Shown here: piece after piece, positions 33,327-34,982 of the stretch | Layout of the letters: every line of letters begins with the position of its first letter | Numbering within the stretch: position 1 is the stretch's first letter | Source of the DNA: a virus | Reading direction: 5' to 3' (one strand) | IMG/VR virus record: IMGVR_UViG_3300033571_026741 | Coordinates: 1 to 34,982 of that record | Length of the DNA stretch: 34,982 bases | Notes under the pieces: generated by a model | What the model saw: the letters and a program-made list of their open reading frames with translations, nothing else | What the model was told of the DNA's origin: nothing | Databases searched by the model: none | Position numbers and translations under genes: made by a program

Positions 33327-34982
33327 ATGCCTCAAATAAATATCCTTAACGTCCTCCAGGGAGACAATCAATCAACCATTGTAGACAAACTGAACTACAA
33401 TTTTGACCAGATTCTCAGTGCTGGTGGAGGACCCCAAGGCCAACAAGGACTCCAAGGAGTAACTGGACCAATCGGTCCACAAGGTGCACAAGGCGTTCAA
33501 GGCGTTCAAGGACCATCTGGAACTAAATGGTTTGTCCAGGATTCATCACCTGCTTCTGGTGGTGTTACTGGCTCTAACCCATGGACTTTTCCAACACTGG
33601 GAGACTACTGGTTGGATCCAGATTCATCAAACCAGGACATCTATGTCTTCACTGCTACTGGATGGACCTACACTGGTTTTGGACTAGCAGCAGGGGACAT
33701 CTTCCAAAATCTGAGTCCAATTGATTTAGCTGGCGGTGGTACGGCAGCTGGAATTTTGATTGCTGGCACTGCTTCCAATAAATCATTGATTCTTTCAGAT
33801 AGTTCGATTGCAGAATACACTCCAGGTGGTGTTACAGCTGAAAATATCAATTTTGAGAACTCTAAACTTAAAATTGCGACCACTGGAGACAGACAAAAAT
33901 TGATCAGTTTCGGTCGATCTAATTTTGATTCGACAAGTGAAACAGGGGGATTATCAAGTAACAACAACCCATCAATCCAATGGACTAGTTCAACACCAGC
34001 AAGCACTGGTGACTATGACTTAACTTTCTTAAATCCAAAAGGAAGTCTGTATATAGCTTCTAATGGTACTGGACTTTCTGGGGGAATAAATTTGTTTGCT
34101 GAAGAAGAGATTTCAGCTCAATCTGCACAAAACAACATCCAGCTTAAAACAAATGCTACAGACAAAGGAATCTTCTCTGACGTGGCGACAAATGGTGGAT
34201 TCGTAGAAGTTTCAAATCAACCAAGCTCATCACCATCAAATCAACTTAACCCATACTTTTTTGTCAATTCAACTGGAGCTGGAGTTGGAATAGGCACGGG
34301 CCAATTCTTACAATCTGGTCTCGACAGTCGCAAATTGTCTGTTCTAGGAAATGTCAGCATTGGAACTACAGGGACTGCTCACACAACTGGACTTTTCGTT
34401 GGAGGTTCTCCATCAAACAAATTTAATAAGGGGGTTCTGTACGTTGAAGGCAACACTCTTTTGGGCATAACGAGCCCAATACTTTCTTTTGGGACAGGAG
34501 CTCCTAATTCAACAGGTCCTTCTGAAGTTTCAGGTATATTCCCACAGCTCGTTGTCACATCTCCAGATTACGGACCAGGAATACAAATCAAAACACTAGG
34601 AGGCTCAAGTTTTAGTTCAAGAACAATTATTGGAGACGGTGTTTACGATAGAATTGGGGTCAAGGGAGATGCTTCTCTCACACTTGCAGCAACTGGACCT
34701 GACATCAGCCAAGAATTCTTTGTGAATGCCCACACTTTTGCAGCAAAAGCTCCTGTGATGAGTTTTCAGCAGAAGATCTCCACTTCTACAAGCACGACAG
34801 GGAAATCTCCAGTCTTTGCTATCACCACATTTTCTTCTGCAGGAGTTTATAATCCTGCCTCAACAACAGGATTCGAAACTAGAATTCAAACACGAAACAG
34901 CAACAACCTTCTATCCCTGAATGCGAATTCGTCGAATGACATCCCTGGGAACAAGGTTAGATTAGGAGCAAGTGATCAATAT
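33327..34982 (+). CDS. Collagen-like tail fibre protein (3' truncated by the window edge)
   Basis: The frame stays open for 552 codons to the window edge. It starts MPQINILNVLQGDNQSTIVDKL, sharing the N-x-N-F opening with the 298-aa fibre gene. Residues 35-67 are eleven collagen-type G-X-Y triplets. The rest is Ser/Thr/Gly/Asn-rich beta-strand repeats (GGVTAENINFENSKLKIATTGD; KLSVLGNVSIGTTGT), as in phage fibre shafts that hold trimers together. Such fibres end in receptor-binding or chaperone domains, which would be beyond the edge. It starts 12 nt after the hydrolase gene. No Shine-Dalgarno. Confidence 0.85.
   Translation, partial: MPQINILNVLQGDNQSTIVDKLNYNFDQILSAGGGPQGQQGLQGVTGPIGPQGAQGVQGVQGPSGTKWFVQDSSPASGGVTGSNPWTFPTLGDYWLDPDSSNQDIYVFTATGWTYTGFGLAAGDIFQNLSPIDLAGGGTAAGILIAGTASNKSLILSDSSIAEYTPGGVTAENINFENSKLKIATTGDRQKLISFGRSNFDSTSETGGLSSNNNPSIQWTSSTPASTGDYDLTFLNPKGSLYIASNGTGLSGGINLFAEEEISAQSAQNNIQLKTNATDKGIFSDVATNGGFVEVSNQPSSSPSNQLNPYFFVNSTGAGVGIGTGQFLQSGLDSRKLSVLGNVSIGTTGTAHTTGLFVGGSPSNKFNKGVLYVEGNTLLGITSPILSFGTGAPNSTGPSEVSGIFPQLVVTSPDYGPGIQIKTLGGSSFSSRTIIGDGVYDRIGVKGDASLTLAATGPDISQEFFVNAHTFAAKAPVMSFQQKISTSTSTTGKSPVFAITTFSSAGVYNPASTTGFETRIQTRNSNNLLSLNANSSNDIPGNKVRLGASDQY
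33429..33527 (+). repeat. Collagen-like G-X-Y triplet tract (eleven units)
   Basis: Eleven consecutive Gly-X-Y codon triplets lie inside the fibre gene, many with Gln at Y (GPQ, GQQ, GLQ, GPQ, GAQ, GVQ, GVQ). Two adjacent nine-base units GGCGTTCAA are identical (33492-33509), so the tract could vary in length by slippage. Confidence 0.85.

Noticed and set aside
32977-33339. A 120-codon plus-strand frame overlapping the peptidoglycan hydrolase gene
   Set aside because: It lies within the hydrolase frame, whose Cys/His/Asn motifs are intact, and its translation has no recognisable domain. It is a shadow frame.
1-34982. tRNA genes, CRISPR arrays, transposons, attachment sites or long direct repeats
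   Set aside because: None was seen by eye on either strand. There is under 120 nt in any gap, and the only sequence repeat is the collagen tract. This was not a computed search.

Overview
This window is almost entirely protein-coding (about 504 of 34,982 bases lie between genes). It reads as part of the late, virion-structure region of a large T4-like contractile-tailed phage. The anchors are a gp5-like tail-tip spike, a gp25/W-like baseplate wedge protein, a gp6/J-like baseplate wedge protein, several very large tail or fibre proteins, a collagen-like fibre and a CHAP/NlpC-like peptidoglycan hydrolase. The sequence is AT-rich. None of the 16 start sites inside the window has a convincing Shine-Dalgarno, and several have A-rich leaders instead. 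That start style, plus 'regulator propeller' repeats typical of Bacteroidota sensors, makes a Bacteroidota (Flavobacteria-like) host the best guess. This is inference.

Layout: (1) 1-6111: tail of an upstream gene, a gp5-like spike without lysozyme, and an unrecognised 1702-residue virion protein. (2) 6112-10407: an accessory-looking island with a three-S1-domain RNA-binding protein, a strong intrinsic terminator, an amidoligase-like enzyme with a pentapeptide-like tail, a structural protein, a two-helix membrane protein and a YegP/UPF0339-like protein. (3) 10408-19491: a tight operon of gp25-like, gp6-like, an 82-residue protein and a 2253-residue baseplate/receptor protein carrying two kinds of beta-propeller. 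(4) 19492-20163: PhoH-like ATPase, the only minus-strand gene. (5) 20276-32513: four fibre or tail-appendage genes (298, 727, 1160 and 1878 aa) in one plus-strand run. (6) 32541-end: a peptidoglycan hydrolase with a T4-internal-protein-like N-terminus, then a collagen-like fibre gene cut by the window edge.

How it fits together: gp5-like spike, gp25-like and gp6-like proteins would form the baseplate core. The 2253-aa protein sits where the next wedge subunit (gp7/I position) is expected and probably links the wedge to receptor-binding propellers. The fibres and the collagen-like protein would be adsorption devices, and the hydrolase would open the wall at entry or exit. The S1-like, amidoligase, YegP-like and PhoH-like genes are not expected structural parts and are likely auxiliary functions.

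The main regulatory signal is an ATATATA element in five of the seven gaps of 25 nt or more, with a near-match in a sixth. It lies 4-22 nt before the start codon. It resembles a T4-type late promoter without a -35 box and would predict very short or absent 5' leaders. No tRNA, rRNA, CRISPR or transposon was seen.
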